A stretch of DNA of 54,761 nucleotides from Azohydromonas australica DSM 1124 (GTDB lineage: Bacteria > Pseudomonadota > Gammaproteobacteria > Burkholderiales > Burkholderiaceae_C). This document shows, one piece after another, positions 36,001 to 39,000 of this stretch; the stretch's first letter is position 1; each line of letters begins with the position of its first letter. The notes under the pieces were generated by a model, which was given only the letters and a program-made list of their open reading frames with translations, had not been told where the DNA came from and ran no database searches. A program made the translations under genes and the position numbers. The stretch is taken from NCBI RefSeq assembly GCF_000430725.1, contig NZ_KE387221.1, positions 11,215 through 65,975 on the forward strand, read 5' to 3'.

Positions 36001-39000
36001 GCGGCCAGCGTGGCCACGGGCTGCTCGGTGCCGAAGTCCGGCCCCATGAGCTGGTCCAGCGTGGTGCCGTCCAGCGACAGCCCGTCCCAGCCCAGGCCGT
36101 TGAAGGCGAGCACCTTGCTCACGGCCGCGCCCCCCTTGGCCGAGGCGCGGTTGTCGGCGCTGATGCTGCTGCGGTTGCTCGCGCTGACCGCCAGGTCGCC
36201 GGCGCTGTCGATGCGCCCGCCCTGCACCAGCGCCGAGGCACCGCCCAGCACGCTGTTGCTTGCCAGGATGGCGCCCTGCGCCACGAGGCTGGACTTCAGG
36301 GCGCTGACGCTGCTGAGCTGTCCGTCGAGCGTGGCCTGGAGCGTGAGGGCCTCGTCGGCGCTCACGGCCACGCCGGCGCCGCTGGTGAGCGTGAAGCGGT
36401 CGAGACCGGCCTCGACCTGGTGGCGCGCGTCGTTGCGTGCCGCCAGCAGGCCCGTGGCCGCGAGCTTGCCCGAGCTGTCGAGCGTGCCGTCTGCCTTGAG
36501 CACCGAGCCGTCGCGGGCCCGGACCTGCAGCGCGCCGCCCACGTAGGCGGCGTCGCCGCCGTCGGCCGAGCGCTCTGCGCCGGCCTCGATCTGCACCTGG
36601 CTGGCGTTCTGCACCAGGGCCGACGCCACACTGGCGCTGCGGCTGGGCGCACCCAGGCTCAGCCGGGCGTCACCCAGCAGCGCCAGCTCGGCCTCCACGG
36701 CCAGGCCGCCGCCCACGGCCACCTGGCCGTCGCGCAGCAGGGCCTGCACCTTGAAAGCGTCGGCGGCGTCGGCGGTCGGCGCCAGCAGCGTGTCGATGCT
36801 GCCCTGGAGCACGCCGCCTGCGGCGTGGCCGATGCGGTTGTAGGCCAGCGACGTGGGCGTGTTGCCGCTCCAGAAGCCGCCCGACACCGTCATGGCGTTG
36901 TCGGCCTTGAGCGTGGCCTTCTCCGCGGCCTTGAGAGCGACGTCGCCGTCGATGGCCAGCGCCGCGCCGTCCAGCTGTGCCTGGACCGCCCCGTTGAGCC
37001 AGTTCGTGGCCACCGCGCCGCCGTCGGCCAGCGCGCTCCAGCCGGCGAAGGCGCCGCTCTTCTCGCGCTCGAAGTCCCCGCGGGCCGTGGCCTCGGCCGA
37101 CGCCGTGTCCAGCGCCTGCACCTGCAGCGCGCCGGCCTCGACCGCGAGCGAGCCGCCGGCCTGCGGGCCCACCCGTGCCAGCAGCGTGCGCGAGAGGTCG
37201 TTGAGCACGAGCACGCCGCCGCTGCGGGCGTCGTGGAAGTCCAGCGTGCCAACGCTGGCCTCGATGGCCGAGCCGTCCCCGGCCGTAACCGCCACGCTGC
37301 CGTCGGCCTGCACGCGGGTGGTGCGGCGGCTGTCGTCGATGCGGGCGCGCGTCTCGGTGCGCACGCGGTTGCCGGCCACCAGGGCCGCGGCCCCCACGCT
37401 CAGCAGTTGCGCCGCCTGGGGATTGCCGGCCGGCGTGCTGCTGGCGCCGGTGCGGGCCTGCAGCGCCAGCGCCGTCTGGGCGTCCAGCGCCACCGAGGCC
37501 GCGCCGACCGTGGCGTCGCGCAGCGTCGCCAGCACCTGGAAGGCCGAGCCTGGGTCCTCGGGCTCGCCGCCGCCCAGGTTCGACAGCGCCAGTGCGGCGC
37601 CGCCGCCTTCGCGCCAGCCCACCACGTTGCGGGCCAGGGACTCGCCCTGCGCCGCGTCCGACAGCGCCGCGCCGCCGGGTACGGTGGCGGTGAGGCGGCT
37701 GGCGGCCCGGGCACCCGCGGCCAGCGGGCCCGACAGCGCCAGCGTCGAGTCGGCGATCTCCAGCGTGACGCCGCCGTTGAGCTGGTTCCAGGCGCGCTGG
37801 GCGCCGATGCCCACGTCCTGGGCCAGCACGCCGCCCACGACCGGACCCAGGTCCGCCGCCACGACGCGGGTGCTCAGCACCTGGTCCGCCTTGGCGAAGG
37901 CGCGCAGCCGTGCGGCATCGGCCTGCACGCCGTCCAGGCTCACCGACACCGTGGACTCGATCTCGTTGCCGGCCCAAGCGGGGCCGATGGCGGCGGCGCT
38001 CTCCAGCGTCGCCGCGTAGCCGCCGCCGGTGGCGGTGTAGCGGGAAGCGTCCTGCGCCAGCACCGACACCACGCCGCCCGCGTGCACGGTGGTGTCGCGC
38101 AGCAGCGCCGAAACGGCGGTGCTGCCGCTGTTGAGCGCCAAGCGGCCGGTGCCGTCCACGCTGGAACGCGCCAGCGCCAGCACGTCCAGGCTCGCCACGT
38201 CCAGGAACGCGCCATCGGCCGCGGCGGCGACCCGGTCAGCCACCTGGTTGCGCTGCTCGCCCGTGAAGGCCCCGGCCACGTCGCCAGCCACGCCGCCGCT
38301 GGCCCGGTCGCCGAGGTAGGCGCTGACCTGCAGGGCGGGCGCGGCGCTGCCCGCGTTGCTGCGCACCGTGGCCAGGCCGCTGCCGTCGCCCACCTGCGCC
38401 AGGGCCGCGCGGTCCAGCTCGATGAGCACGCGCACGCTCGACGGGTCGCTGCCGGCGGTCTCCGCGCCCAGCGCGACGATGCCGCGCAGCTGCGTGGTGC
38501 CGGTGGCCTCCACCAGCACCTGCGGCACCGCCGCCACGCCGGCCTGTGCCGTGACCAGCACCTGCGCGTTGCCCAGCAGCGCCGCCTCGCTGCGCTGCAG
38601 CGCCTCCAGGCGCAGCGTGCCCTGCTCGGCGCCGGAGACCTCCGCCACCAGCCGCACGTCGGTGTCGGCGGTCAGCACCAGGCTGGCGGCCTGGACCGCG
38701 CCCGTACTGCCCACCACCGCGCGCGCGTGCGCGTCGGCCACCAGCGCCTGGTCCACCTGCGCCCCGCGCCCCACGCTCTGCAGCTCGACCATCGTGCGCG
38801 CTGCCAGCGTCGCCTGGCCCTTGGTGACCAGCGTGCCCAGCACCTCGATGCCGGTCTCGGCCGCGGCCTGGGCCGAGCCTTCGGGCCGCTCGCTGATGCG
38901 CGCCTGCGCGGACAGCAGCACGTCGCCGTCGGCGCGCAGGGTCTTGTCCTGCATCACCTCGATGCGCTCGGCCTCCACCGTCAGGCTCGCGGTGCCAAGG